Source: Clostridium rhizosphaerae
GTDB taxonomy: Bacteria > Bacillota > Clostridia > Clostridiales > Clostridiaceae
Length of the DNA stretch: 64,000 nucleotides
Reading direction: 5' to 3'
Assembly (NCBI RefSeq): GCF_016765585.1
Contig: NZ_JAESWC010000002.1
Coordinates: 310,001-374,000 of the forward strand
Under the pieces are notes generated by a model that was given only the letters and a program-made list of their open reading frames with translations, had not been told where the DNA came from and made no database searches. Every line of letters starts with the position of its first letter. Within the stretch, counting starts at the first letter, position 1. Below are positions 50,250 through 61,177 of this stretch, one piece after another. Made by a program: the position numbers and the translations under genes.

Positions 50250-51293
50250 TTACTTACTCATTTTAGCATAGTTTGATTCCGAAACCTTTTTATCCTTCAA
50301 AAATTGATTATAATTATCTGAAAAGAAATGTGCTTTAGTACCATCAAACCTAGAAACAAAATACAAATAATTAGATTTTGCCGGCGCTAATGCTGCTAAT
50401 ATTGATTCTTTTCCAGGATTACATATAGGACCAATAGGAAGTCCGGATACATTATAGGTATTATATAAAGATTGTACACTTATATCTTTGTCACTATATA
50501 CAGTTTTGTGCACACCAAGCACATATTCAACTGTAGCACAAGATTGAAGCTTCATATTTATATTTATTCTATTATAAAACACTGATGCTACAATTGGACG
50601 TTCACTTGATGCCTCAGCCTCATGTTCCACTATGGAAGCCATTATAATTTTTTCATCCAGTTTATCATCTGTCAAGGTAATATTATTCTTAGTCTTAATA
50701 GTATTAACGACCGTTTCAAAGTTTTTAACCATTACATCAATTATATCTTTTGCCTTCATACCCTTAGTAAGTTCATAGGTATCAGGAAATAAATAACCTT
50801 CCAAATTATACTTCCTTTTTGAATCCTTCTTTATATAACTTGGCAAGTTATATACATTTATAGCACTTAAAAAATCTTCTTTACTTATTATTTCTTTTTC
50901 CTGTAATAAAGCTGCAATTTTATTAATATCATAGCCTTCTGGAATTGTAACTTTAACAGAATTTTCATTGTACTTCCCATTATTTAAGTTGCTGACAAAA
51001 TCTTCTATAGATACATCTTTAGAAATTTTGTAAATTCCAGGTTTGATATTAGTATTTAAATTATGCTTTTTTATATACCATTTTACTAAAAACGTATTTC
51101 CGATTTTGTTGTCGCTATTAAGATTATTAATTATATTATTCAGAGAATCTCCATTATTAACCTTAACTTCTATATTTGCCTCACTAGAAATTAATGGATG
51201 CTTTATTACGCTTACTGCATCACTATAAATTTTAAATCCTATTATACAAAATATAACTAATGTAATAGTTAGTAATATTAACTTCTTTTTCAC
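50250..51293 (-). CDS. mltG: Endolytic peptidoglycan transglycosylase MltG
   Basis: A 347-aa inner-membrane protein with one N-terminal helix (residues 4-22), a LysM-like region (KVNNGDSLNNIINNL) and the YceG domain. The catalytic Glu region is IIMASIVEHEAEA; conserved neighbours include RPIVASVFYNRI, LQSCATVEYV and YNVSGLPIGPICNPG. It cuts nascent glycan strands. Operon with trmR (14-base gap) and upstream typA. Length is typical. Confidence 0.93.
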   Translation of the reverse strand: MKKKLILLTITLVIFCIIGFKIYSDAVSVIKHPLISSEANIEVKVNNGDSLNNIINNLNSDNKIGNTFLVKWYIKKHNLNTNIKPGIYKISKDVSIEDFVSNLNNGKYNENSVKVTIPEGYDINKIAALLQEKEIISKEDFLSAINVYNLPSYIKKDSKRKYNLEGYLFPDTYELTKGMKAKDIIDVMVKNFETVVNTIKTKNNITLTDDKLDEKIIMASIVEHEAEASSERPIVASVFYNRININMKLQSCATVEYVLGVHKTVYSDKDISVQSLYNTYNVSGLPIGPICNPGKESILAALAPAKSNYLYFVSRFDGTKAHFFSDNYNQFLKDKKVSESNYAKMSK

Positions 51294-51324
51294 GGCCCCA
51301 CCCCATAATATAAAAAATATGAAA

Positions 51325-53148
51325 TTATCTTCTATTATTTGCTTTCTTTCTAAGATCAGTACTTAATATTTTCTTTCTCATTCTTATAGTCTTTGGAGTA
51401 ACTTCTACTAATTCATCAGATGCTATAAATTCTAAGCATTGCTCAAGTGACATATTCTTTATTGGTGTAAGCTTTAAAGCATCATCGGAACCAGAGGATC
51501 TTGTATTTGAAAGATGCTTTTTCTTACAAACATTAACTTCAATATCATCCGCTCTTGAACATTCTCCAGCTATCATTCCTTCGTAAGCCTCAGTACCAGG
51601 TCCAATAAATAATGAGCCTCTCTCCTGTGCATTGTATAGTCCATAAGTAACTGCTTCTCCTGTTTCAAATACTACTATGGAACCTCTGCTTCTTTCTGGA
51701 ATTTCTCCTTTGAATTTGTCATATCCATCTAATACATGATTTAATATACCATTTCCCTTAGTATCAGTCATGAATTCACTTCTGAAACCTATAATACCTC
51801 TGGAAGGTATTAAAAATTCTAATCTAGTATATCCATTAATAGCAGATGTCATATTAATCATTTCTGCTTTTCTAGGTCCTAGCTTCTCCATTACTACTCC
51901 CATAAATTCTTCTGGAACATCAATAGTAAGTCTCTCAACTGGTTCTAAAGTAACACCATTTTCTTCTCTAAAAATAACTGTAGGCTTTGATACTTGAAAC
52001 TCATACCCTTCTCTTCTCATAGTTTCAATAAGTATGGATAAGTGAAGCTCACCTCTTCCGCTAACCTTAAAGCTATCAGCAGCCTCAGTTTCTTCAACTT
52101 TTAAGCTTACATTAGTTTCAATTTCCTTATAAAGCCTATCTCTTAGATGTCTTGAGGTAACGTACTCCCCTTCCCTGCCTGCAAAAGGAGAATCATTTAC
52201 CATAAAGTTCATAGTCAATGTAGGTTCATCTATTTCAACAAATGGTAATGCTTCAGGTGCTGATGAGTCTGCTATTGTTTCCCCTATATTAATATCTGGA
52301 ATTCCAGCAACTACAACTATATCTCCAAGTTTTGCTTCTTCTACTTCTTCTCTCTTTAAACCTTGAATAACATATAAGCTTGATACTCTTACGTTGCTGA
52401 TTGTACCATTACGTCTTATCAAAGCAACTGGTTGATTCCTTTTTAAAGTTCCTCTTTCAATTTTACCTATTGCTATTTTTCCTACATACTCACTTGAGTC
52501 TAGAGTTGTTACAAGCATTTGAAGAGGTTTATCAATATATCCTACAGGAGCCTTAACTTTTTTAATGATTGCTTCAAATAATGGTTCCATAGATGTGCTT
52601 TCATCCGCTATTTCTTTCTTAGCTATACCATCTCTTGCTGAACAATAAACAATAGGGAAATCTAATTGATCATCGTCTGCTCCTAACTCCACAAATAAAT
52701 CGAAAACTTCGTCAATAACTTCGTGAGGTCTGGAATCAGGTCTATCTATTTTATTAATTACAACAATAGGCTTTAATTTAAGCTCTAATGCCTTTTTTAA
52801 TACAAATTTAGTTTGAGGCATTGCACCTTCAAATGCATCTACAACTAAAAGAACACTATCAACCATCTTAAGAACTCGTTCTACTTCTCCACCAAAATCT
52901 GCATGTCCAGGAGTATCAACTATATTTATCTTTACTCCATTATGAAGCACAGAAGTATTTTTTGATAGTATTGTTATTCCTCTTTCCTTCTCTAAATCAT
53001 TAGAGTCCATAACTCTTTCCTGAACTTTTTCATTTGCTCTAAACACATTGCTTTGTCTAAGCATAGCATCGACTAAGGTAGTTTTACCGTGGTCAACGTG
53101 TGCAATTATTGCGATATTTCTTATGTCATTTCTAGTAAACATTTCCAT
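51325..53148 (-). CDS. typA: Ribosome-associated GTPase BipA/TypA
   Basis: The 607-aa translational GTPase has G1 [15 protein letters not shown]3 DTPGHADF and G4 NKIDR, plus domain III/V and the BipA C-terminal domain ([20 protein letters not shown]). It assists ribosome assembly and stress tolerance. I chose the start at 53148 because GGAGG lies seven bases before it; a longer reading to 53193 has no ribosome-binding site. Confidence 0.96.
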   Translation of the reverse strand: MEMFTRNDIRNIAIIAHVDHGKTTLVDAMLRQSNVFRANEKVQERVMDSNDLEKERGITILSKNTSVLHNGVKINIVDTPGHADFGGEVERVLKMVDSVLLVVDAFEGAMPQTKFVLKKALELKLKPIVVINKIDRPDSRPHEVIDEVFDLFVELGADDDQLDFPIVYCSARDGIAKKEIADESTSMEPLFEAIIKKVKAPVGYIDKPLQMLVTTLDSSEYVGKIAIGKIERGTLKRNQPVALIRRNGTISNVRVSSLYVIQGLKREEVEEAKLGDIVVVAGIPDINIGETIADSSAPEALPFVEIDEPTLTMNFMVNDSPFAGREGEYVTSRHLRDRLYKEIETNVSLKVEETEAADSFKVSGRGELHLSILIETMRREGYEFQVSKPTVIFREENGVTLEPVERLTIDVPEEFMGVVMEKLGPRKAEMINMTSAINGYTRLEFLIPSRGIIGFRSEFMTDTKGNGILNHVLDGYDKFKGEIPERSRGSIVVFETGEAVTYGLYNAQERGSLFIGPGTEAYEGMIAGECSRADDIEVNVCKKKHLSNTRSSGSDDALKLTPIKNMSLEQCLEFIASDELVEVTPKTIRMRKKILSTDLRKKANNRR

Positions 53149-53224
53149 GTATATTCCTCCGTATTTTTCGAATAAAATCAAGTATATTACCAAATTTTAA
53201 ACTATAATTTTAATATCTCAAATA

Positions 53225-53254
53225 AAAATTGGATACATTAAAGTATCCAATTTT
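53225..53254 (-). terminator. Terminator of the RNase J transcript
   Basis: The stem AAAATTGGATAC / GTATCCAATTTT with a six-base loop is followed on the minus strand by TTTTTATTT. It lies between RNase J (stop at 53320) and typA (start at 53148), so typA probably has its own promoter. Confidence 0.8.
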
Positions 53255-53319
53255 ATTTTATATCATACTTATTCTAATATTATGCTCATAAAAAGTCAAC
53301 TTAACAAAAAAAATCTATT

Positions 53320-54987
53320 TTAAATTTCCATTATTATAGGCAAAATCATAGGCTTTCTCTTAGTCTTTTCATAAAGGAACAACCTTAAGGCATCCTTTAT
53401 ATTTGATTTTATAGTAGCCCATTCTGTAATGTGTTTCTCTTCACATACTCTTAGAGCATCCCTTACAATGATTCTTGCTTCTTCCATCAAATCCTCTGAC
53501 TCTCTTACATATACAAATCCACGAGATATTATATCAGGTCCAGCAATAACACTTCCTGTTTCTTTTTCAATTGTTACTACAACAGTTAGTATTCCATCTT
53601 GAGATAAATGCTTTCTATCACGTAGTACTATATTTCCAACATCACCTACGCCTAATCCATCAACAAATACTTGTCCCGATATTACTGTTCCATTCTTTTT
53701 AATAGAATCCCTTGTTATTTCTATAATATCACCATTATCACCAATAAGTACATTATTTTCAGGAAGTCCTAATTTCATTGCCAGCTCTGCATGCTGCTTT
53801 AGATGTCTATATTCTCCATGAACTGGGATGAAAAATTTAGGTTTGACTAAAGTATGCATTAATTTCAGCTCTTCCTGGCAAGCATGACCTGAAACATGGA
53901 CATCAGCTAAAGCCTCATATATAACTTCTGCCCCTTTTTTAAACAATTGATTGATAACCCTTGAAACAAATTTCTCATTTCCAGGTATTGGTGTAGCAGA
54001 TATAATAACTGTGTCGCCAGGTACAATATTAACTTTTTTATGCTCAGAAGCAGCCATTCTAGACAATGCAGACATCGGTTCGCCCTGACTGCCAGTTGTT
54101 ATAATGACTATTTGATTATTGTTATACTTATTTATATTATCTATACCTATAAATATATCTTTTTCAGCTTCTATGTATCCAAGTTCAGCTGCTACAGCAA
54201 CTATGTTTTCCATGCTTCTTCCTGAGACAGCAACTTTTCTGCCATATTTATTTGCTGCAGTAATTATTTGCTGTATTCTATGAATGTTAGAAGCAAAGGT
54301 TGCTACAATAATCCTGCCTTTTGTCTGCATAAAAATACTTTCAAAAGTTTCACCTACAGTGCTTTCTGACATAGTATATCCAGGTCTTTCCACATTTGTG
54401 CTGTCAGCCATCATAGCAATTACACCTTTTCTGCCTAGTTCTGCAAACCTTGGTAAGTCTGCTACAACGCCATCTATAGGTGTGTAATCAATTTTAAAGT
54501 CACCAGTATGTAAAACAATACCTAATGGTGTGTGAATAGCTATTGCTACCGAATCAGCAATGCTGTGATTTGTTTTTATAAATTCTACGGAAATAGTATC
54601 TAGTTTTACTACATCTTTAGGATTTATTCGAATTAGCTCAACCGAACTTAAAAGATTATGCTCTTTTAATTTAGTTTCAACAATTCCAAGTGTAAGCTTT
54701 GTTCCATATACAGGTACATTTAGCTGTTTAAGTACATATGGCAGTGCCCCTATATGATCCTCATGCCCATGGGTTAAAAATATTCCTCTAACCTTATCTG
54801 AATTTTTTACTAAGTAGCTTATATCTGGAATGACTAAGTCAATACCAAACATTTCTTCATCAGGAAACCTTAATCCGCAATCTATAACGATTATATCATT
54901 TTTATATTCTATAGCTGTAAGATTTTTTCCTATTTCATTTAGCCCGCCTAGTGGAATAATACGTATTTTGTCTTTTTCTTTTTTCAT
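53320..54987 (-). CDS. rnjA: Ribonuclease J
   Basis: A 555-aa metallo-beta-lactamase/beta-CASP exo- and endonuclease. The zinc motif is THGHEDHIGALPY, with HTGDFKIDYTP, ADSTNVERPG and ASEHKKVNIVPGDTVII. The C-terminal domain (from about residue 460) is short. The enzyme matures 5' ends and decays mRNA and rRNA precursors. It sits between fur and typA as in other clostridia. Confidence 0.95.
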   Translation of the reverse strand: MKKEKDKIRIIPLGGLNEIGKNLTAIEYKNDIIVIDCGLRFPDEEMFGIDLVIPDISYLVKNSDKVRGIFLTHGHEDHIGALPYVLKQLNVPVYGTKLTLGIVETKLKEHNLLSSVELIRINPKDVVKLDTISVEFIKTNHSIADSVAIAIHTPLGIVLHTGDFKIDYTPIDGVVADLPRFAELGRKGVIAMMADSTNVERPGYTMSESTVGETFESIFMQTKGRIIVATFASNIHRIQQIITAANKYGRKVAVSGRSMENIVAVAAELGYIEAEKDIFIGIDNINKYNNNQIVIITTGSQGEPMSALSRMAASEHKKVNIVPGDTVIISATPIPGNEKFVSRVINQLFKKGAEVIYEALADVHVSGHACQEELKLMHTLVKPKFFIPVHGEYRHLKQHAELAMKLGLPENNVLIGDNGDIIEITRDSIKKNGTVISGQVFVDGLGVGDVGNIVLRDRKHLSQDGILTVVVTIEKETGSVIAGPDIISRGFVYVRESEDLMEEARIIVRDALRVCEEKHITEWATIKSNIKDALRLFLYEKTKRKPMILPIIMEI

Positions 54988-55019
54988 TGCTACCCTCCTT
55001 TTAAAAGGCTTTATTTAAT

Positions 55020-55475
55020 TTAATTTTTTTTACATTCTGAACATATTCCGTAGAATTTTACACTGTGATTTTTAATTTTAAAATTATATTTTGATTCAAT
55101 TTCTTGTTCGAGAACTTCTAATAAATCTCCCTGTACTTCTATAACTTTTCCACATTCGCTGCATACCAAGTGATGATGTTGATGATTTTCATTTTCGTGA
55201 ACTAGCTCATATCTATAACAACCATCGTTTAAGTCTAGTTTACTAACCACTCCAAGCTCTTCTAATAGTTGAACAGTCCTATAAACCGTAGCAAGACCAA
55301 TCTCAGGGCATTCTACCTTAACTAAATCATATAACTCCTCAGTAGTTAGGTGATCCCCTTCATTTCTAATAATTATATCAACTATAGCCCTTCTTTGAGG
55401 GGTTAATTTATATCCTTTTTCTTTTAAATTTTTCTTTAACTTTTCGATTTCACTCGGAGTTAGCTTTGACATCAT
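55020..55475 (-). CDS. Fur-family metalloregulator
   Basis: A 151-aa regulator with an N-terminal winged helix (KLTPQRRAIVDIIIRNEGDH) and a C-terminal metal-binding/dimer domain. Metal ligands are visible in HENENHQHHHLVCSECGKV and the second CSEC near the end. I cannot tell whether it senses iron (Fur), zinc (Zur) or peroxide (PerR). The start may be at the first or second Met. It lies 12 bases from the DUF1292 gene. Confidence 0.93.
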   Translation of the reverse strand: MMSKLTPSEIEKLKKNLKEKGYKLTPQRRAIVDIIIRNEGDHLTTEELYDLVKVECPEIGLATVYRTVQLLEELGVVSKLDLNDGCYRYELVHENENHQHHHLVCSECGKVIEVQGDLLEVLEQEIESKYNFKIKNHSVKFYGICSECKKN

Positions 55476-55487
55476 AAAACCTCACTT

Positions 55488-55754
55488 CTATTGGTTTGAA
55501 TCTTCCTCTGAGAATATAAGTTCATAAGCTTCAGAAACCATAGCGAATTCGTCTTCATCATCTATAGTTACTAAAACATCTTCACCATTATCATCTTTAT
55601 CTATTCTTAAAGCAATAGCATCTACTTCTTCCTCATCAGATGGTATAACAATAACATATTCTTTGTCTTCAATATCTAATTTTGTTATAACATCAAATTC
55701 CTTTTCTTCACCATTTTCATCAGTTAAAACTATTGTACTAACATCATTTTCCAT
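55488..55754 (-). CDS. DUF1292 protein (YrzB-like)
   Basis: An 88-aa highly acidic protein (ENGEEKEFDVITKLDIEDKE, EVDAIALRIDKDDNGED) matching DUF1292, conserved in Firmicutes between ruvX and the Fur-family gene. Function unknown. AAGGAG site upstream. Its position matches the alaS–ireB–ruvX–DUF1292–fur order. Confidence 0.93.
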   Translation of the reverse strand: MENDVSTIVLTDENGEEKEFDVITKLDIEDKEYVIVIPSDEEEVDAIALRIDKDDNGEDVLVTIDDEDEFAMVSEAYELIFSEEDSNQ

Positions 55755-55814
55755 ATTGCATATCTCCTTTGTATTTATTTGTTATTTTACATTATATGTA
55801 AACACAAGTCAATA

Positions 55815-56228
55815 TTATTTAGACAAGCTATCAAGATAACCCTGCAGTATATAAGTAGCAGCCATTTTATCTACTATCTTTTTCCTTTTAGCTCTTGATA
55901 AATCGGCCTCAAGCATTGCCCTGTTTGCAGCTACAGTCGTAAGCCTTTCATCCCACAGTATTAAAGGTAAATTTGTTTCATCTTTTATTAGTTCACAAAG
56001 AATCATAACTTTTTCACCTTGAGGTCCTATGGTTCCGTTCATATTTTTGGGTAGTCCAGCAACTATAGTGTCCACCTGATATTGAAGACATAGGTTCTTA
56101 AGCTCTTCGAGATCAGCTTTTTTACTCTTTCTTATTATGGTTTTTATACCTTGTGCAGTATAGCCTAATGGATCACTTAAAGCTATACCAATTGTTTTAC
56201 TACCTATATCTAATCCCAAAATTCTCAT
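55815..56228 (-). CDS. ruvX: Holliday junction resolvase-like RuvX/YqgF
   Basis: The 137-aa RNase H-fold nuclease has [20 protein letters not shown] with the catalytic Asp, [13 protein letters not shown] and [11 protein letters not shown]. It processes the 5' end of 16S rRNA and may resolve Holliday junctions. The gene is separated from ireB by a terminator-like hairpin. Confidence 0.95.
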   Translation of the reverse strand: MRILGLDIGSKTIGIALSDPLGYTAQGIKTIIRKSKKADLEELKNLCLQYQVDTIVAGLPKNMNGTIGPQGEKVMILCELIKDETNLPLILWDERLTTVAANRAMLEADLSRAKRKKIVDKMAATYILQGYLDSLSK

Positions 56229-56262
56229 TTGTAATCTCCTCTATTATGTGTAAAGTTAAAAT

Positions 56263-56288
56263 AAAAATGCCCTAGATGGGCATTTTTA
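56263..56288 (-). terminator. Terminator after ireB
   Basis: AAAAATGCCC / GGGCATTTTT with a five-base loop, followed on the minus strand by TTATTTTAAC. The ireB stop codon lies in its 5' arm. It probably attenuates transcription into ruvX. Confidence 0.75.
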
Positions 56289-56540
56289 TTTTATTCCTAG
56301 ATAAGCCTTTAAAACTTCCTCAAGAATCTCATCTCTTTCCAACTTTCTAACTAATGCTCTTGCTCCATTGTAGTTAGTAATATAGGTAGGATCACCAGAA
56401 ATCAAATAACCCACTAATTGATTTACGGGATTATATCCTTTCTTAATCAAGGCGTTATATACCTCGTTTAAAATCTCTTTTGTTAAATCTTTCTTATCTT
56501 TAGCAAAATCAAATTGGATGGTATTTTCATTATTATACCC
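56286..56540 (-). CDS. IreB-family regulatory phosphoprotein (UPF0297)
   Basis: The 84-aa protein starts [20 protein letters not shown] and contains [40 protein letters not shown] and a short helical end. This is the UPF0297/IreB pattern; the Enterococcus homologue is a substrate of the Ser/Thr kinase IreK. I start at 56540; an upstream reading adds 10 doubtful residues. Confidence 0.92.
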   Translation of the reverse strand, partial: GYNNENTIQFDFAKDKKDLTKEILNEVYNALIKKGYNPVNQLVGYLISGDPTYITNYNGARALVRKLERDEILEEVLKAYLGIK

Positions 56541-56630
56541 CATTATTTTTTTCACCCCTTTTTTTATCATTTAAGAATGATAATAGGTTAGCACTGATTA
56601 CATTATAAAACATTTTATTTGAAAAGTACA

Positions 56631-59270
56631 CTATTTAACCAAACTATCCAAAATAACCTTTACTTTATCAATAGCTTCGTTTAATTTTTCAGGAAGTTTT
56701 CCGCCTGCTTGAGCCATGTCCGGTCTTCCGCCGCCACCGCCTCCAGCTATTGCTGCTACTTCTTTAACAATCTTTCCACAGTGAACTCCTCTGCTTACAG
56801 CAGTCTTGGTAGCCATAGCTACAAATTGCACTTTATCGCCGGTTTTGCTTCCTAAAACTACAACACCGTCTGCAAGTTTGCTTCTAACTTTATCAGCTAG
56901 ATCCCTTAAAGAATCTCCGTCAATATCGTTAAGCGCAGCTGAAACTAAAGCCACACCTTTAATATCAACAACACTATTTAAAATATCATCTTCAAGAGAT
57001 CCTGAAAGTTTTCTTTTTAAGTCTATTATTTCCTTTTCTTTTTCTTTTAATTCAGCAATTTGAGTATGAAGTCTATTAACTATATCTTTTTCCGAACATT
57101 TTAATGTTAATGCCGCATCTTTTAATGCATTATCCTTTTCTTCTATAAGATTCATTGCATTAAAACCAGTTACAGCTTCTATTCTTCTTACACCTGCAGC
57201 AACTCCTGATTCAGATACAATTTTGAAAACACCAATCTCTCCGGAATTCTTTACATGAGTTCCTCCGCATAGCTCCTTGCTGAAATCGCCAACGGATACA
57301 ACCCTTACCTCGTCTTTGTACTTGTCATCAAATAGAGCAACTGCACCGCTTTGCTTTGCTTCATCTATAGTCATAACATCAGTTTTTACATTAAACACTC
57401 TCATAACATTTTCATTAACTATTTTTTCTATCTTCTTAAGCTCATCTGTGCTTATTGAAGTAAAATGAGTAAAGTCAAATCTGAGCCTAGCTTCATCAAC
57501 ATATGATCCTGCTTGATTAACATGTTCTCCAAGCACTAGCTTTAAAGCTGAATGTAACATGTGAGTTGCTGTATGATTTTTTCTTATATTATTTCTTCTG
57601 TCTTCACTAACACCCAATGTTACCATATCTTTCTGCTTTATTTGACCTTCTGTAACCATTATAAAATGAAGTATTTTACCTGAAATATTTTTCTTGCAGT
57701 CAAAAACTTCACCTTTAAAACTATCAGAAGCTATAATTCCTTTATCTCCGACCTGTCCTCCCATCTCAGCATAGAATGGAGTTTCCTTAGTTAATATAAT
57801 TCCAGTTTCTCCCTCACCTAAAGAATCAACAAATTTGTTATCTTTAATTATAAGTTCAACAGTTGATTCGCACTTTAGGCTGTCATATCCTAAGAAAGTT
57901 GTATTTATTTCTGCTGGTATCTTATTAAGTACGCCGTCTTCATTTCCCATATAATTTGATTCTTCTCTTGCAGCTCTTGCTCTTTCACGTTGACTTTGCA
58001 TTTCACTATTAAACTCCTCTATATCAACGGACATCCCTTTTTCTTCTAATATTTCTAAGGTAAGTTCTAAAGGAAATCCATAAGTATCATAAAGCTTAAA
58101 AGCATTTGTTCCTGAAAGAGTCTTTATTCCTTTATTTTGAAGCTCATTTATGAATTCCATAAGAATTTCTATACCGCTGTCTATAGTCTCTTCAAAACGT
58201 TCTTCCTCTAGTTTGATTACCTTTTTAATATACTCTTTTTTCTCCTCAAGCTCTGGATATGCATTTTTAGAGTTTTCTATAACTACATCACATAAATTGT
58301 ATAAAAATGTATTAGTTATTCCTAAAAGCCTTCCATGTCGAGCTGCTCTTCTTAGCACTCTTCTAAGTACATATCCCCTGCCTTCATTTGAAGGAAGTAC
58401 TCCGTCACTAATCATAAAGGTTGTGCTTCTTATATGATCAGTTATTATTCTAAGTGAAATATCCTTTTTAGAATCTGATCCATATTTTGTATTTGAAATT
58501 CTGCATACTTCATCAAGTATATTTTTCATAGTATCAACTTCAAATATGCTGTTTACTCCCTGCATTATAGTTGCAATTCTTTCTAGTCCCATTCCAGTAT
58601 CAATATTAGGATTTGGAAGTCTATTATAAATTCCTTGTTCATCCTTATCAAATTGAGTAAATACTAAATTCCAAAATTCTACTATTCTATCTTCTTCCTG
58701 AGCAGCTATAAATTCTTCAGTAGTAGTAACCTTGCCACTTCCCCTGTCAAAATGAATTTCCGACGAAGGTCCGCAAGGTCCGGTTCCTATTTCCCAGAAG
58801 TTATCTTCCTTTCCTAGTCTAAAGATCCTATCTGGTTCTATATCAGTTTTATTTCTCCAAATTTCATAAGCTTCATCGTCTTCAGTATATATAGTTGCAT
58901 AAAGCTTATCCTTAGGTACTCCTAAAATTACAGTTACAAATTCCCATGCCCATGGTATAATTTCATTTTTAAAATAATCTCCAAAAGAAAAGTTTCCAAG
59001 CATCTCAAAGAAAGTACCATGCCTTGATGTTTTTCCAACATTTTCAATATCTCCAGTTCTAATACACTTTTGACATGAAGTTATTCTATTGCTTGGTGGA
59101 ACTTGAAGACCTGTAAAATATGGCTTTAGCGGAGCCATTCCAGCATTTATGAGCAGTAAGCTTTTATCACTCTGAGGTACAAGTGGAAAGCTTTTAAGTC
59201 TTAAATGATCTTTACCCTCAAAATATTTTAAATAAGCTTCTCTTATCTCATTTAAACCCATCTTATTCAT
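56631..59270 (-). CDS. alaS: Alanyl-tRNA synthetase
   Basis: The 879-aa class II synthetase has an N-terminal catalytic domain ([34 protein letters not shown]). The editing domain shows [12 protein letters not shown] and [17 protein letters not shown] zinc ligands. The C-terminal C-Ala region ends [19 protein letters not shown]. It charges tRNA-Ala and edits Ser/Gly errors. Its upstream leader is an alanine T-box. Length and all domains are intact. Confidence 0.97.
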   Translation of the reverse strand: MNKMGLNEIREAYLKYFEGKDHLRLKSFPLVPQSDKSLLLINAGMAPLKPYFTGLQVPPSNRITSCQKCIRTGDIENVGKTSRHGTFFEMLGNFSFGDYFKNEIIPWAWEFVTVILGVPKDKLYATIYTEDDEAYEIWRNKTDIEPDRIFRLGKEDNFWEIGTGPCGPSSEIHFDRGSGKVTTTEEFIAAQEEDRIVEFWNLVFTQFDKDEQGIYNRLPNPNIDTGMGLERIATIMQGVNSIFEVDTMKNILDEVCRISNTKYGSDSKKDISLRIITDHIRSTTFMISDGVLPSNEGRGYVLRRVLRRAARHGRLLGITNTFLYNLCDVVIENSKNAYPELEEKKEYIKKVIKLEEERFEETIDSGIEILMEFINELQNKGIKTLSGTNAFKLYDTYGFPLELTLEILEEKGMSVDIEEFNSEMQSQRERARAAREESNYMGNEDGVLNKIPAEINTTFLGYDSLKCESTVELIIKDNKFVDSLGEGETGIILTKETPFYAEMGGQVGDKGIIASDSFKGEVFDCKKNISGKILHFIMVTEGQIKQKDMVTLGVSEDRRNNIRKNHTATHMLHSALKLVLGEHVNQAGSYVDEARLRFDFTHFTSISTDELKKIEKIVNENVMRVFNVKTDVMTIDEAKQSGAVALFDDKYKDEVRVVSVGDFSKELCGGTHVKNSGEIGVFKIVSESGVAAGVRRIEAVTGFNAMNLIEEKDNALKDAALTLKCSEKDIVNRLHTQIAELKEKEKEIIDLKRKLSGSLEDDILNSVVDIKGVALVSAALNDIDGDSLRDLADKVRSKLADGVVVLGSKTGDKVQFVAMATKTAVSRGVHCGKIVKEVAAIAGGGGGGRPDMAQAGGKLPEKLNEAIDKVKVILDSLVK

Positions 59271-59303
59271 ATTTTATTCCTCCTAATAAATTAATACTTT
59301 GTA

Positions 59304-59505
59304 TAAAAAAATAAAAACTTTCAATTCCCATGAAAGGGACGAAAGTTTTCCGCGGTACCACCCTAATTACATAACTAAAAAAATATATATTAGCTATGTC
59401 ACTTTGAAATTACGGCTCAGGGACTGCTTCAATATATTCATCAAGAAGTTTTCACCTGCCACTTCCTCTCTTAATGTATGAATAAATTTACTCCTTCCCT
59501 TCATA
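59304..59505 (-). promoter_or_regulatory. T-box leader of alaS
   Basis: The minus strand carries the T-box hallmark AGGGTGGTACCGCG (plus strand 59351-59364). It is followed by a terminator hairpin with arms AAAACTTTC / GAAAGTTTT and a T-run (59304-59349). Upstream is an AGAGAGGAAGTG stem region. A GCA triplet at 59425-59427 (minus strand, in GAAGCAGTCC) is a plausible Ala specifier. Uncharged tRNA-Ala should favour antitermination. Confidence 0.93.
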
Positions 59506-59527
59506 ACCCTAATATTTATTTATAAAG

Positions 59528-59557
59528 ATTATAATTTAAAAGATTATATCTTGTCAA
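59528..59557 (-). promoter_or_regulatory. Promoter of the T-box–alaS transcript
   Basis: Minus strand TTGACA (59552-59557) and TATAAT (59528-59533) are 18 bases apart. The transcript would begin just upstream of the T-box stem. A second TTGACAGG lies a few bases further up. Confidence 0.8.
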
Positions 59558-59572
59558 TACCTGTCAATGCCT

Positions 59573-60586
59573 TTAAAACATATAGTAATTTAAATCTTCG
59601 TACACAACTTTAATTATAACACCAACCGGTATTGCTAAAACCATACCTATAAAACCTCCAATTTTCCCCCCAATAATTAAGAGTATAATTACTATAACTG
59701 GATGCATACTCACGCTGTCTCCTGTTATCTTAGGCGATATTATATTGCCTTCAATTTGTTGTATTAAATATAACCATACTGCAGTCCAAATTGCAGTTTT
59801 TGTAGAACTTAAAAAAGCAACTAGAATAGCTGGAATTGCACCAAACAATGGGCCAAAGTAAGGTATTATATTAAATAGAGCATTTAATAAAGATAATATA
59901 ATAGGATAATCAACCTTAAGAACGAGGAGTATTATAAAAGTAAATATACCAATAATTGCGCATAATAAAAATTGACTAAGTATATATCTTCCGAGTATTT
60001 TATCTATATCACGCCATATTTTTTTTATCATTCCTCTTGCTTTTGTAGGAAAAAGGACCAGCACGCGATTTCCAATTGTATCTCCATCTGATAGAAAATA
60101 ATATACAACGATAGGCACTACTGCAATAGAAAGCAAGTTTCCGCCTATGTTCATGACACCTTTGAACATCTTATTAAATATATCTATAAGAACTTTATTT
60201 ATGTTTGAATAAACTATATCCAAAATGGCGTAAATAGTTTTATTGCTGCTAACTGGTTTAAGCCTTTCATAAAAATTTTCAATAAATGCTTGTATTTTAA
60301 TAAGAGTTGTATTCACATTCAGACTTTCTCTAAATATTGATGGTATAATAACAACAATTCCTCCCACAGCAATTAAAGCTAAAAGCAATATAATAATAAT
60401 CGCTGAAGCACTGTTATTTATACCTCTTTCAACCATAGCTTTATGTATCGGCCTTAAGGAATAAGAAATAATAAAAGAGATTAGTATTAAAGAATAAACT
60501 TCTTTTACTACAGGAATTCTAGTTGATACAATTATAACTGCAAGTATTATAAAAAATAGAATTGAATATTTATATACTTTTTTCAT
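59573..60586 (-). CDS. AI-2E family transporter (permease)
   Basis: A 337-aa polytopic membrane protein of the AI-2E/UPF0118 family. It has eight or so hydrophobic helices, a large soluble region in the first half (FYERLKPVSSNKTIYAILD) and the conserved motif ISPKITGDSVSMHPVIVIIL in the second. Substrates vary (Na+/H+ antiport, autoinducer, metabolites), so a name by family is safest. It overlaps the PRC-barrel gene by 17 bases. Confidence 0.88.
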   Translation of the reverse strand: MKKVYKYSILFFIILAVIIVSTRIPVVKEVYSLILISFIISYSLRPIHKAMVERGINNSASAIIIILLLALIAVGGIVVIIPSIFRESLNVNTTLIKIQAFIENFYERLKPVSSNKTIYAILDIVYSNINKVLIDIFNKMFKGVMNIGGNLLSIAVVPIVVYYFLSDGDTIGNRVLVLFPTKARGMIKKIWRDIDKILGRYILSQFLLCAIIGIFTFIILLVLKVDYPIILSLLNALFNIIPYFGPLFGAIPAILVAFLSSTKTAIWTAVWLYLIQQIEGNIISPKITGDSVSMHPVIVIILLIIGGKIGGFIGMVLAIPVGVIIKVVYEDLNYYMF

Positions 60587-61079
60587 GTTGCCCTACTTCC
60601 GTAAATAATTTATGCGGTATACTTATTAAATCTATCTTATTACTATCTTTATAATATAGTATACTTTCCTCTCCCAGTATCATGTTCTTTATAAGAAATA
60701 CTTTTTTACCTGAAATAAGATTTTTAACAAAGCCTGTAGAAACAATGACTCCATAAATCTTAAAAGTAAATTCATGAAACAATATATCTTCCATCATTCC
60801 TACTATATCTCCTGACTTATTAATAATATCCATATTTCTCATGTCGGAGAATTTGAAGTATTTGTTACTATTGTACTTGCTAATTACCATTGTTTTATTA
60901 AAGGAAACGATATTTTCTTTTAATACACATATTGTTCCTTGAAATACTTTATAAGATGAAATAGCAAAACCTTTTACCTCTCCTCTATGGAAATCTATTA
61001 ATATATCCTTAATAAATCCTATCTTCTTGCCATTATTATTGCATACATCCATGAGAATAAAATCTTTTGTTCTAAACAT
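60570..61079 (-). CDS. PRC-barrel domain protein
   Basis: The 169-aa protein contains two PRC-barrel-like halves. The first has KDFILMDVCNNNGKKIGFIK and HRGEVKGFAIS; the second has MRNMDIINKSGDIVGMMEDI and FKIYGVIVSTG. PRC-barrels bind metal or RNA/protein partners. The gene lies between iscU and the AI-2E gene and overlaps the latter, so it may help that permease. Specific function unknown. Confidence 0.85.
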   Translation of the reverse strand: MFRTKDFILMDVCNNNGKKIGFIKDILIDFHRGEVKGFAISSYKVFQGTICVLKENIVSFNKTMVISKYNSNKYFKFSDMRNMDIINKSGDIVGMMEDILFHEFTFKIYGVIVSTGFVKNLISGKKVFLIKNMILGEESILYYKDSNKIDLISIPHKLFTEVGQHEKSI

Positions 61080-61144
61080 TTTAAACCTCTTATATTAAAA
61101 ATACTTTCCAATTTTGAATACATCTAATATTTTTCCCAAAAAAT

Positions 61145-61173
61145 AAAAATATAACCCTAATGGGCTATATTTT
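61145..61173 (-). terminator. Terminator after the isc operon
   Basis: Arms AAATATAACCC / GGGCTATATTT, followed on the minus strand by TTATTTTTTGGG. It is placed directly after the iscU stop. Confidence 0.75.
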
Positions 61174-61177
61174 TATT